Assembly: GCF_006539125.1 (NCBI RefSeq) | Contig: NZ_BJMK01000003.1 | Coordinates: 1-64,000, forward strand | DNA: 64,000 bases | Source of the DNA: Gluconobacter sphaericus NBRC 12467 | Lineage (GTDB): Bacteria > Pseudomonadota > Alphaproteobacteria > Acetobacterales > Acetobacteraceae | Direction of reading: 5' to 3' | In this document: piece by piece, positions 17,374 to 24,361 of the stretch | Layout of the letters: the number at the start of each line of letters is the position of its first letter | Position numbering within the stretch: the first letter of the stretch is position 1 | The notes under the pieces: generated by a model | The model's database searches: none | What the model was told of the DNA's origin: nothing | Seen by the model: the letters and a program-made list of their open reading frames with translations, nothing else | Made by a program: the position numbers and the translations under genes

Positions 17374-18369
17374 TTAGGCTAGCCCGTCGAAGAGCTGTGT
17401 GGAGAGGTAGCGTTCCGCAAAAGACGGGACGATGGCCACGATCGTCTTGCCGCGGCTGGAGGGCTTGCGGGCCAGTTCCATTCCTACAAATAGCGCGGCT
17501 CCTGAGGAAATCCCGATGGGGATGCCTTCAACCGCTGCACACAGGCGTGCCGTTGCCACTGCTTCCTGTTCAGAGACCTCGAACACCCCATCCAGAGCCT
17601 TGAGATCCAGCGTGTCGGGCTCAAAACCCGGGCCGATGCCCTGAATGCCATGCGGGCCGGGCTCATCGCCATGCAGCACAGCACTTTCGCGTGGTTCCAC
17701 ACCATAGACTTTGATGGATTTGCGATGTTTCTTGAGCCCGTGCGCAATGCCAGACGCCGTACCACCCGTTCCCAGACCGGCCACAACCACATTGACCTTG
17801 CCTGCTGTGTCTTCCCAGATTTCCTGGGCCGTGGTGTCTTCATGCACGGCCGGATTCGCGTCGTTTTCGAACTGGCTCGGCATCCAGGCGTCGGGCAGGG
17901 TGCGAGTGAGCTGTTCGGCACGTTCAATGGCGCCCGCCATGCCGCGTGATGCAGGTGTCAGTTCAGTATCCGCGCCCATCAGGCGCATCATCTTGCGACG
18001 TTCGGTTGAAGCATTTTCGGGCATGGTGACGATCAGGCGGTATCCCAGCGCCACGGCCGCGAAAGCGAGAGAGATGCCAGTATTGCCCGAGGTCGGTTCG
18101 ATCAAGACTGTGCGGCCCGGCGTAATCAGGCCGCGCGCTTCAGCATCGCGCAGCATGGCCACGCCGATCCTGTCTTTGACGGAGCCGAGGGGGTTGAAGA
18201 ATTCCAGCTTGAGGAGCAGTCGCCCGTTGAGATGCTCACGCTGGGTCAGGTGTGGCAGCGCGACCAGCGGTGTGCCTCCCACTGTCTCCAGAAAGGAGTT
18301 GAAAACGCGGCCCCGGGGGGCGGCATAACCTTCGAACGGGGCGGGGGACAGCGGAACCTTCTTGCTCAT
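17374..18369 (-). CDS. cysK: Cysteine synthase (O-acetylserine sulfhydrylase)
   Basis: A 331-residue PLP enzyme of the cysteine synthase family. The cofactor lysine is K65 in FNPLGSVKDRIG, the substrate loop is PTSGNTGIS, and the phosphate-binding loop is GLGTGGTASG. It joins sulfide to O-acetylserine to give cysteine. The ATG at 18369 is preferred; the frame upstream to 18432 runs through an AT-rich promoter and a Fur-box-like site. Family members include siderophore-precursor enzymes (SbnA type), and the Fur site makes an iron link worth keeping open, but ordinary cysteine synthesis is the simplest reading. Confidence 0.9.
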   Translation of the reverse strand: MSKKVPLSPAPFEGYAAPRGRVFNSFLETVGGTPLVALPHLTQREHLNGRLLLKLEFFNPLGSVKDRIGVAMLRDAEARGLITPGRTVLIEPTSGNTGISLAFAAVALGYRLIVTMPENASTERRKMMRLMGADTELTPASRGMAGAIERAEQLTRTLPDAWMPSQFENDANPAVHEDTTAQEIWEDTAGKVNVVVAGLGTGGTASGIAHGLKKHRKSIKVYGVEPRESAVLHGDEPGPHGIQGIGPGFEPDTLDLKALDGVFEVSEQEAVATARLCAAVEGIPIGISSGAALFVGMELARKPSSRGKTIVAIVPSFAERYLSTQLFDGLA

Positions 18370-18411
18370 GGCCTCACTTAACACGGGAAATGGGGGAAAG
18401 GGCAGACCGTA

Positions 18412-18430
18412 AATAATGATTTCCATTATC
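18412..18430. promoter_or_regulatory. Strong Fur box candidate between cysK and the ABC transporter operon
   Basis: aataatgatttccattatc, read in register with the 19-base Fur consensus (GATAATGATAATCATTATC), agrees at 15 positions, mismatching only at the first base and three central ones. It overlaps the -35 of a plus-strand promoter (18426-18454) and lies 43 bases upstream of the cysK start, so it could act on either or both directions. Confidence 0.65.
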
Positions 18431-18454
18431 ACTAAAAAATATAGTTATTATAAT
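18426..18454 (+). promoter_or_regulatory. Sigma-70-type promoter overlapping the Fur box
   Basis: A -35 of ttatca (18426-18431, four of six matches) and a perfect -10 TATAAT (18449-18454) are separated by 17 bases. Transcription would begin near 18461 on the plus strand and run into the structured region ending at 18678. Confidence 0.5.
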
Positions 18455-18460
18455 CAGGTT

Positions 18461-18678
18461 TTGGGAAAAATATCATATTAATGCGTTATATATTGACGGA
18501 ACGCCACACGCCGTCGTATCTGAAGGCTTCCAGAGGTATCCACAGCAATGGGACCAGTTGATCAATGACGTGTCGAATGTGTAGCTCGCAGCGCAAACGC
18601 TGCTCTGCTTCAGTTTCGGAGACAATGCTCTCCGGCGTGTCATAACGCCCGACAACTGGACTGTCGGGCTCTTTCTTT
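18461..18678 (+). ncRNA. Candidate iron-regulated small RNA or attenuator leader
   Basis: About 215 bases without a convincing gene but with four hairpins: 18495-18515 (5-bp stem), 18588-18603 (6 bp, CAAA loop), 18617-18634 (6 bp) and 18647-18669 (8 bp, followed by TCTTTCTTT). The last is a rho-independent terminator. An additional pairing, 18634-18638 with 18645-18649, would compete with the terminator stem, as in an attenuator. A 26-codon frame starts at 18481 but has no ribosome-binding site or composition to support it. The promoter and Fur box just upstream would make it repressed when iron is plentiful. No known RNA family was recognised. Confidence 0.4.
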
Positions 18679-18691
18679 AGAGGCCGGCACT

Positions 18692-18889
18692 ATGCTTGGT
18701 TCAACCGTCATCGAAATTAACGGCGTTTTTCTCGGCGCGGCCATTCTGGTCAGCGAAAGTGGGACGAGACGCTTCTATGCCGCGCACGACAGTGTGCGGG
18801 CACTTCACAACGAACTTCTGCCCGATCTGGGGGCGCTTCAGCAACGCGTCCGTCTGCATGTGTGCAAACCCGCCCGCCAGACGCGCTGA
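18692..18889 (+). CDS. Small hypothetical protein
   Basis: A 65-residue frame beginning MLGSTVIEINGVFLGAAILV, 13 bases after the T-run of the upstream terminator, with agagg as a possible ribosome-binding site 9 bases upstream. The hydrophobic N-terminal half and the motif RRFYAAHDSVRALH look like real protein, but no domain is recognised. It lies directly before the ABC transporter operon and may be its first gene or an independent small protein. Confidence 0.5.
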   Translation: MLGSTVIEINGVFLGAAILVSESGTRRFYAAHDSVRALHNELLPDLGALQQRVRLHVCKPARQTR

Positions 18890-18972
18890 TTGACGAGGAG
18901 CCTCTTCTGTCCCGACGTGTTCGTACTGTAGAACGAAAAAAAGGTCACGAACCGGAACGGAATGGAGCAGGC

Positions 18973-19944
18973 GTGGAAGGAAGTTATCGGCGGATTATCC
19001 GCGCTGTTCTGACGCGCCGTGACGGCGCTTTTGCGGCCCTGCTGCTGGCTTCCATCATCTTCGCCTGTCTGTTTGCTCCGCTTTATGCGGCGCTTAACAG
19101 GATTGATCCGTTTTCTTCTGACATTGCTGGTACGACGATCCGGAACGGGCAGCATGTTGATCTCATGCAGCCTAACGATAATCCGTTGCATCTGGGGCTC
19201 AGTCCGATCGGGCCGGACTGGCAGCCGGGTCCGTATGCGCTTGGCGCGGACTCGCAGGGGCGCGATGTGGCGGCGCGGGTTCTGTATGGCGGGCGCAATT
19301 CCTTGCTGATTGCTGCAGCATCCGCGATGGTTTGTCTGTGTCTGGCGGCGTGTATCGGGATCTGTGCCGGGTATTTCGGTGGCTGGATTGACCTGATTCT
19401 GTCGCGCATTCTGGATATGCTGTGGGCGATCCCGGTTTATCTGTTCGCGATTTCGCTATCCGTCGTCACTGTTGGGCATGGCATCCGGTTGGGGTTCATT
19501 ACCATCGGCGCGGATAATTTGCTGATTCCGATCGGTATTATTGCGCTGGTTTATGTGCCCTATGCGGCCCGGCCGTTGCGGGCGCGGGCGCTGAGCCTGT
19601 CGCAGGCTGGGTTCGTCATGGCGGCGCGGGGCATGGGAGCGTCGGACTGGCGTATCCTGTGGCGAGAAATCCTACCGGGCCTGACGCCAACTATGGCCGT
19701 TCTGGCGCCGCTGGTGATGGCGCTGTGCATGCTGGCTGAGTCCGCGCTGTCCTTCCTGTCGCTCGGTGTGCAGGCCCCGGCGGCATCCTGGGGGACGATC
19801 ATTCAGGATGGCGAAGGACTGCTCTATACGCGACCAATGGTGGCCATCGTGCCCGGGTTGGCGATTGTTCTGACTGTGCTGGCGCTTAATATTCTGGGCA
19901 ATGCGCTACGGGACCAGCTCGACCCGAAAGGAGCAGGCCGATGA
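18973..19944 (+). CDS. Dipeptide/oligopeptide-type ABC transporter permease (DppC-like)
   Basis: An inner-membrane permease with an N-terminal helix (FAALLLASIIFACLFAPLYA), the DppC-type periplasmic segment containing YALGADSQGRDVAARVLYGG, and the EAA-type coupling loop VMAARGMGASDWRILWREILP. The chosen GTG start leaves about 14 residues before the first helix, as in the family; an upstream in-frame GTG at 18862 would add 37 charged residues from A-rich sequence and overlap the small gene. The stop overlaps the next permease start (ATGA). Four genes, C-B-D-F, form the transporter; no binding-protein gene is present. Confidence 0.85.
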   Translation: MEGSYRRIIRAVLTRRDGAFAALLLASIIFACLFAPLYAALNRIDPFSSDIAGTTIRNGQHVDLMQPNDNPLHLGLSPIGPDWQPGPYALGADSQGRDVAARVLYGGRNSLLIAAASAMVCLCLAACIGICAGYFGGWIDLILSRILDMLWAIPVYLFAISLSVVTVGHGIRLGFITIGADNLLIPIGIIALVYVPYAARPLRARALSLSQAGFVMAARGMGASDWRILWREILPGLTPTMAVLAPLVMALCMLAESALSFLSLGVQAPAASWGTIIQDGEGLLYTRPMVAIVPGLAIVLTVLALNILGNALRDQLDPKGAGR

Positions 19945-20924
19945 TCTGCAGTCTGGCCTCCCGGACCGGGCAGATGCTACTGGTCATTTTTGGAATTTCG
20001 GTTCTGGTGTTCTGCATTTTCTTTGCGACACCGGGTGCGGACCCGACGGCCCGCATTGCAGGACGGGGGGCCAGTCCGCAGGTCGTGGAACGTATCCGCG
20101 CGGAGTATGGCTTCAACCGTCCGCTGCCCGTGCAGTACGTGAAGATGATGGAAAAGCTGTTCGTCAGCCGGGATCTGACGTCCTTCGTCAATCACGGTCA
20201 GCGCGTTGTGCCTGAAGTGTTGCAGGCGGCCCCGGTGACCCTATCGCTTGTGCTGTGGGGTGCGTTTTTCTGGGTCAGCGGGTCGCTGGTTTTCGGGATT
20301 GCGTCCGCCGTGCTGCGCGATAGATGGGTGGATCGGCTGCTGATGGTGTTGGGACTGATCGGTCTGTCCATGCCGGTGTTCTGGCTCGGCGAGGTCGTCA
20401 ATCTCGTCACGCAGAGCCGCTGGCATGACACGTTCCTGTTCCGCTGGGTGCCGCCGCTTGGGTATGTGCCGTTTTCGCAGAGCCCGCTCGGCTGGGCGAA
20501 GGCGCTGTTCTTGCCGTCTTTGACGCTCGCTGTTTCGTTCATTGGCTTGTATGCGCGGGTTCTGCGCTCCGAACTTCTGACTGCCATGGGTGAGGATTCC
20601 ATCCGCACGGCGCGCGCCAAGGGGGCAGGGCCGGTGCGGGTGTGGCTGTGGCATGGTCTGCGACTGTCCTGGCTGAGTTATGTGTCGCTGTTTGGGCTGG
20701 ATTTCGCGCAGCTTCTGGGCGGGGGAGCGCTTCTGACAGAGGTTGTTTTTGCTCTGCCGGGTGTGGGGCGGCTGACTTATCAGGCGCTGGCGACGCTCGA
20801 TCTGCCGCTCATCATGGCGACGGTCATGTATGCCGCCGTTTTCGTTGTCATCGCCAATGCGCTTGTGGATGGGCTCTATGTCCTGCTGGACCCTAGGATG
20901 AGGGAGGGACGGCATGGGCGCTGA
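19941..20924 (+). CDS. Dipeptide/oligopeptide-type ABC transporter permease (DppB-like)
   Basis: A 327-residue inner-membrane permease with the DppB/NikB layout: N-terminal helix (MLLVIFGISVLVFCIFFATPG), the segment PTARIAGRGASPQVVERIRAEYG, and the coupling loop DSIRTARAKGAGPVRVWLWHG. It overlaps the DppC-like gene by 4 bases and the next ATPase gene by 11, showing tight translational coupling. It pairs with the DppC-like protein to form the membrane channel. Confidence 0.9.
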   Translation: MICSLASRTGQMLLVIFGISVLVFCIFFATPGADPTARIAGRGASPQVVERIRAEYGFNRPLPVQYVKMMEKLFVSRDLTSFVNHGQRVVPEVLQAAPVTLSLVLWGAFFWVSGSLVFGIASAVLRDRWVDRLLMVLGLIGLSMPVFWLGEVVNLVTQSRWHDTFLFRWVPPLGYVPFSQSPLGWAKALFLPSLTLAVSFIGLYARVLRSELLTAMGEDSIRTARAKGAGPVRVWLWHGLRLSWLSYVSLFGLDFAQLLGGGALLTEVVFALPGVGRLTYQALATLDLPLIMATVMYAAVFVVIANALVDGLYVLLDPRMREGRHGR

Positions 20925-21867
20925 GACGCTTTTGGCGCTGCATCGCCTGCATCTGGACCTGCCAAATGGGACGGCCCTGCTGGAAGATGTGTCCCTGAGC
21001 GTGCGGCGCGGGGATGCGCTGGGTGTGGTGGGGGAGTCCGGATCGGGAAAGAGCCTGACGGCCATGAGTGTCATGGGGCTGCTGCCGGGTCTGAAAGCTT
21101 CGGGGTCCATCCGTTTCGAGGGGCGTGAGCTGCTGGGGATGAAGGACCGGGAGTGGCGGCATCTGCGCGGTGCGGGCATGGCCATGATCTTTCAGGACCC
21201 GATGACGGCGTTCCTGCCCGTTCGCTCCATTGGTGCGCAGATTGATGAACAGATCCGCCTGCATGAGCGTGTCAGCCGCCGTGAGGCGCGAGCGCGGACC
21301 GTGGCTTTGCTGGGGCGGATGGGGGTGCCCGATCCGGACGCCGCGGCGAAACGCTATCCGCACCAGCTTTCCGGCGGTCTGCGCCAACGCGCCATGATCG
21401 CGATGGCGCTGTCCTGTGATCCGGCGCTTCTGATCGCGGATGAGCCGACCACGGCGCTCGATGTCACGGTGCAGGCACAGATCCTGACGCTGCTGTGCGA
21501 AATCCGCGACAGCGGGGCCGGTGTGATGCTGATTACGCATGACATGGGCGTCGTGGCGCAGACGTGTACGCATGTGGCGGTCGTGTATTCCGGGCTTGTC
21601 GTGGAGCAGGGGCCGGTTGCGGCGGTGATGGCGCGACCGCTGCATCCCTATACGCAGGCTTTGCTGGAGGCGATCCCGCCGCTGGATGGACCGAGACCTG
21701 ATGCGCTGCCCACCATTCCGGGGCGGCCGCCGGCTCCCGATGCGCGGCCGGAGGGCTGTGTTTTTGCGCCGCGCTGCCGCTTTGTGCGACCGGACTGCGC
21801 CGTGCGTCCTGCTTTGCGTGAACCGGAAGAAGGGCGGCGCGTGGCCTGCGTGCTGTACGACGCATGA
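20914..21867 (+). CDS. Peptide-type ABC transporter ATPase (DppD-like)
   Basis: A 317-residue cytoplasmic ATPase. Walker A is [10 protein letters not shown], the signature is [15 protein letters not shown], Walker B is [12 protein letters not shown], and the H-loop is LITHDMGVV. The C-terminal oligopeptide-transporter extension has the Cys motif [14 protein letters not shown]. It drives the two permeases together with the DppF-like subunit. It overlaps the upstream permease by 11 bases and the next gene by 4. Confidence 0.92.
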   Translation: MGAETLLALHRLHLDLPNGTALLEDVSLSVRRGDALGVVGESGSGKSLTAMSVMGLLPGLKASGSIRFEGRELLGMKDREWRHLRGAGMAMIFQDPMTAFLPVRSIGAQIDEQIRLHERVSRREARARTVALLGRMGVPDPDAAAKRYPHQLSGGLRQRAMIAMALSCDPALLIADEPTTALDVTVQAQILTLLCEIRDSGAGVMLITHDMGVVAQTCTHVAVVYSGLVVEQGPVAAVMARPLHPYTQALLEAIPPLDGPRPDALPTIPGRPPAPDARPEGCVFAPRCRFVRPDCAVRPALREPEEGRRVACVLYDA

Positions 21868-22796
21868 CTGTCCTGCTTGAAGCGAAAAACCTCAGCAAAC
21901 ACTATCGCCTCGCGCGTGGGGAAACCCTGCGGGCTGTGAGCGATGTGTCGCTGGTCGTGCATCGCGGAGAGGCGCTTGCGCTTGTCGGAGAGTCCGGCTG
22001 TGGCAAGTCCACGTTGGGGCGGACGCTGATCGGGCTGGGGGCGCCGAGTTCGGGCGAGGTGTTCTTCGAAGGCGAGCGGATTTCCGGCCTGTCGGACCGC
22101 GCGTTAAGGCGCTGGCGACCCCGGATGCAGATGGTGTTTCAGGATTCGTCCTCGACGTTCAATCCGCGCCGCACCATTGGTGACACGCTGGCGGAGCCAA
22201 TGCGGATCCATGGACGGACCGGCATTGCGGAGCGGATCGGGACGCTTTTGGAGCAGGTTGGTCTGTCGTCGTCCGTTCTGTCCTGCTATCCGCATGAATT
22301 TTCGGGTGGGCAGCGGCAGCGTCTGAACATTGCCCGCGCCCTGATGCTGGGGCCGGATCTTCTGGTGGCGGATGAGCCGACATCCGCGCTCGATGTGTCC
22401 GTGCAGGCGCAGATCGTGAATCTGCTGCGCGATCTGCGCAATTCGCTGGGCGTGGCATGCGTGTTCATCTCCCATGATTTGGCGGTCGTGCGGCAGATGG
22501 CGGACCGGATTGCCGTCATGTATCTGGGGCGGATTGTGGAGGAAGGGGATGTACTGGCGGTTCTGGAAGCCCCGGCCCACCCTTATACGCGGGCATTGCT
22601 GGATGCAGTGCCTCGTCCGGACCGGTCCTTGCCGCCACCGCTTAAGGGAGACGTGCCAAGCCCGATCCATCCGCCGCAGGGCTGTGCGTTTCATACGCGC
22701 TGTCCGCTGGCCCAGCCGCGATGCGCGCAGGAGCGGCCGGAACTCCACAGGATCGCGGAAGGCCGTACAGTCGCCTGCCATTATTCCCTGCTCTAG
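21864..22796 (+). CDS. Peptide-type ABC transporter ATPase (DppF-like)
   Basis: A 310-residue cytoplasmic ATPase. Walker A is GESGCGKSTL, the signature FSGGQRQRLNIARAL, Walker B LLVADEPTSALD and the H-loop FISHDLAVV. The C-terminal motif GCAFHTRCPLAQPRC is the DppF/OppF extension. It forms the second half of the ATPase heterodimer. It ends the transporter operon about 100 bases before xdhA. The substrate is unknown; possible cargoes for this family include peptides, nickel, opine-type metallophores and glutathione. Confidence 0.92.
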   Translation: MTVLLEAKNLSKHYRLARGETLRAVSDVSLVVHRGEALALVGESGCGKSTLGRTLIGLGAPSSGEVFFEGERISGLSDRALRRWRPRMQMVFQDSSSTFNPRRTIGDTLAEPMRIHGRTGIAERIGTLLEQVGLSSSVLSCYPHEFSGGQRQRLNIARALMLGPDLLVADEPTSALDVSVQAQIVNLLRDLRNSLGVACVFISHDLAVVRQMADRIAVMYLGRIVEEGDVLAVLEAPAHPYTRALLDAVPRPDRSLPPPLKGDVPSPIHPPQGCAFHTRCPLAQPRCAQERPELHRIAEGRTVACHYSLL

Positions 22797-22900
22797 AAAA
22801 AGCAACGCTTCGTTCCGATCTTGGATATAGACGGCAACGCCTGCCGTGGGGCACAGAAGTCTGCACGCCCCTTCGTATTTTTTGCCCGAGATCCCGCCCG

Positions 22901-24361
22901 ATGCGCCAGACTGTCCGTTTTTATCTGGGGGACGACCTCTGCACGCTGAGGGATATCTCCCCGACCCTGACCCTGCTGGACTGGCTGCGTGATCGTGGCC
23001 GGACCGGCACCAAGGAAGGCTGCAATGAAGGTGACTGCGGGGCGTGTACGGTGCTGGTCGTCCGGCTTGAAGACGGGCGGCTGAACTGGCGGGCGGTCAA
23101 TGCATGCATCCAGTTCGTCAGTATGCTGGACGGCGCGCAGGTCTATACGATCGAAGACTTGGGAACGGCCGATGCGCCGCATCCCGTGCAGACGGCCATG
23201 GTCGAGCAGCATGGCTCGCAGTGCGGGTTCTGCACGCCAGGTTTTGTTATGTCGATGGCGGCCTATCGCAAGAGTGAAGGCGCCTCGGCGGATGAGCAGG
23301 CCATTGATGACGCACTCGCCGGCAATCTGTGCCGCTGCACCGGCTATGCGCCGATCGTGCGGGCGATGAAGCAGGCGATGGCGGCTGGTCCGGATCGTTT
23401 CGATGCGCAGGTGGAGGCCATTGTCGAACGTCTGATGGTTTTGCAGGACGGCGAGAGTGTGCGGCTTGAAGGGCCGGAGGGCACGCTCAGCATTCCGGCG
23501 TCTGCGGATGATCTGGCGGAGATCCTGCTGACCGATCCGGAGGCAACCATCGTTGCGGGTGCCACCGATGTGGGGCTTTGGGTGACGAAGGGGATGCGTC
23601 GTTTGAAGCATGTCGTGCCCATCGGGCGCGTTCCCGAACTGCGCAGCCTGACCAGAACCCCTGAAGGACTGCGGATCGGGGCAGCCGTGACGTATCAGGA
23701 TGCGCGCGTGGCCATTGCGGAACTGCTGCCGGATGCGGGGGAAATGATCCGCCGTCTGGGCTCCACCCAGGTGCGCAATAGCGCGACGGTCTGCGGGAAT
23801 ATAGCCAATGGTTCCCCAATTGGAGATGGGCCGCCGATGTTCATTGCGGCCAATGCGACACTGCATCTGCGGCGCGGGGCGGAGCGCCGGTCCATCGTGC
23901 TCGAAGACTATTTCATTGCTTACGGAAAGCAGGACCGGCAGCCCGGCGAGTTCGTGGAGGCTCTGAGCATTCCTAAGCCCGCGCCGGGTGCGCAGTTCCG
24001 TGCCTATAAGATTTCCAAGCGCTTCGATCAGGATATTTCTGCCGTTCTGGGCGCTTTCATGATCGAGACGGACGATGGGGGCCGGATTATCGCGGTCCGG
24101 CTGGCCTATGGCGGCATGGCCGCGACTCCGAAGCGGGCATCGGGTGCGGAAGCTGTACTGATTGGGCGGGTCTGGGATCAGGACGCGCTGGAGGCGGCAC
24201 GATCGGCGATTCTGGAAGATTTCGCCCCGCTGACCGATATGCGGGCGAGTGCCTGGTATCGGCAGACCGTGGCCGCCAACCTGCTGACGCGGTTTTTTGA
24301 AGAGACGGCGGGGCATGGTCAGGCGCGTCTCGCCCGGACGGGAGGGCTGGCGCATGTCTGA
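22901..24361 (+). CDS. xdhA: Xanthine dehydrogenase small subunit
   Basis: A 486-residue subunit carrying two [2Fe-2S] clusters and FAD. The N-terminal ferredoxin-type cluster is CNEGDCGACTV, the second cluster uses QCGFCTPGF and LCRCTGY. The FAD-binding domain follows, with IVAGATDVGLWV and ATVCGNIANGSPIGDGPP. It feeds electrons from the molybdenum site to NAD in purine oxidation. The ATG at 22901 is chosen because the family N-terminus (RQTVRFYLGDD) begins there; the upstream frame from 22721 overlaps the ATPase gene. It overlaps xdhB by 8 bases. Confidence 0.95.
   Translation: MRQTVRFYLGDDLCTLRDISPTLTLLDWLRDRGRTGTKEGCNEGDCGACTVLVVRLEDGRLNWRAVNACIQFVSMLDGAQVYTIEDLGTADAPHPVQTAMVEQHGSQCGFCTPGFVMSMAAYRKSEGASADEQAIDDALAGNLCRCTGYAPIVRAMKQAMAAGPDRFDAQVEAIVERLMVLQDGESVRLEGPEGTLSIPASADDLAEILLTDPEATIVAGATDVGLWVTKGMRRLKHVVPIGRVPELRSLTRTPEGLRIGAAVTYQDARVAIAELLPDAGEMIRRLGSTQVRNSATVCGNIANGSPIGDGPPMFIAANATLHLRRGAERRSIVLEDYFIAYGKQDRQPGEFVEALSIPKPAPGAQFRAYKISKRFDQDISAVLGAFMIETDDGGRIIAVRLAYGGMAATPKRASGAEAVLIGRVWDQDALEAARSAILEDFAPLTDMRASAWYRQTVAANLLTRFFEETAGHGQARLARTGGLAHV

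Noticed and set aside
18481-18561. 26-codon frame within the candidate RNA
   Set aside because: No ribosome-binding site and no runs of regulatory codons expected of a leader peptide.
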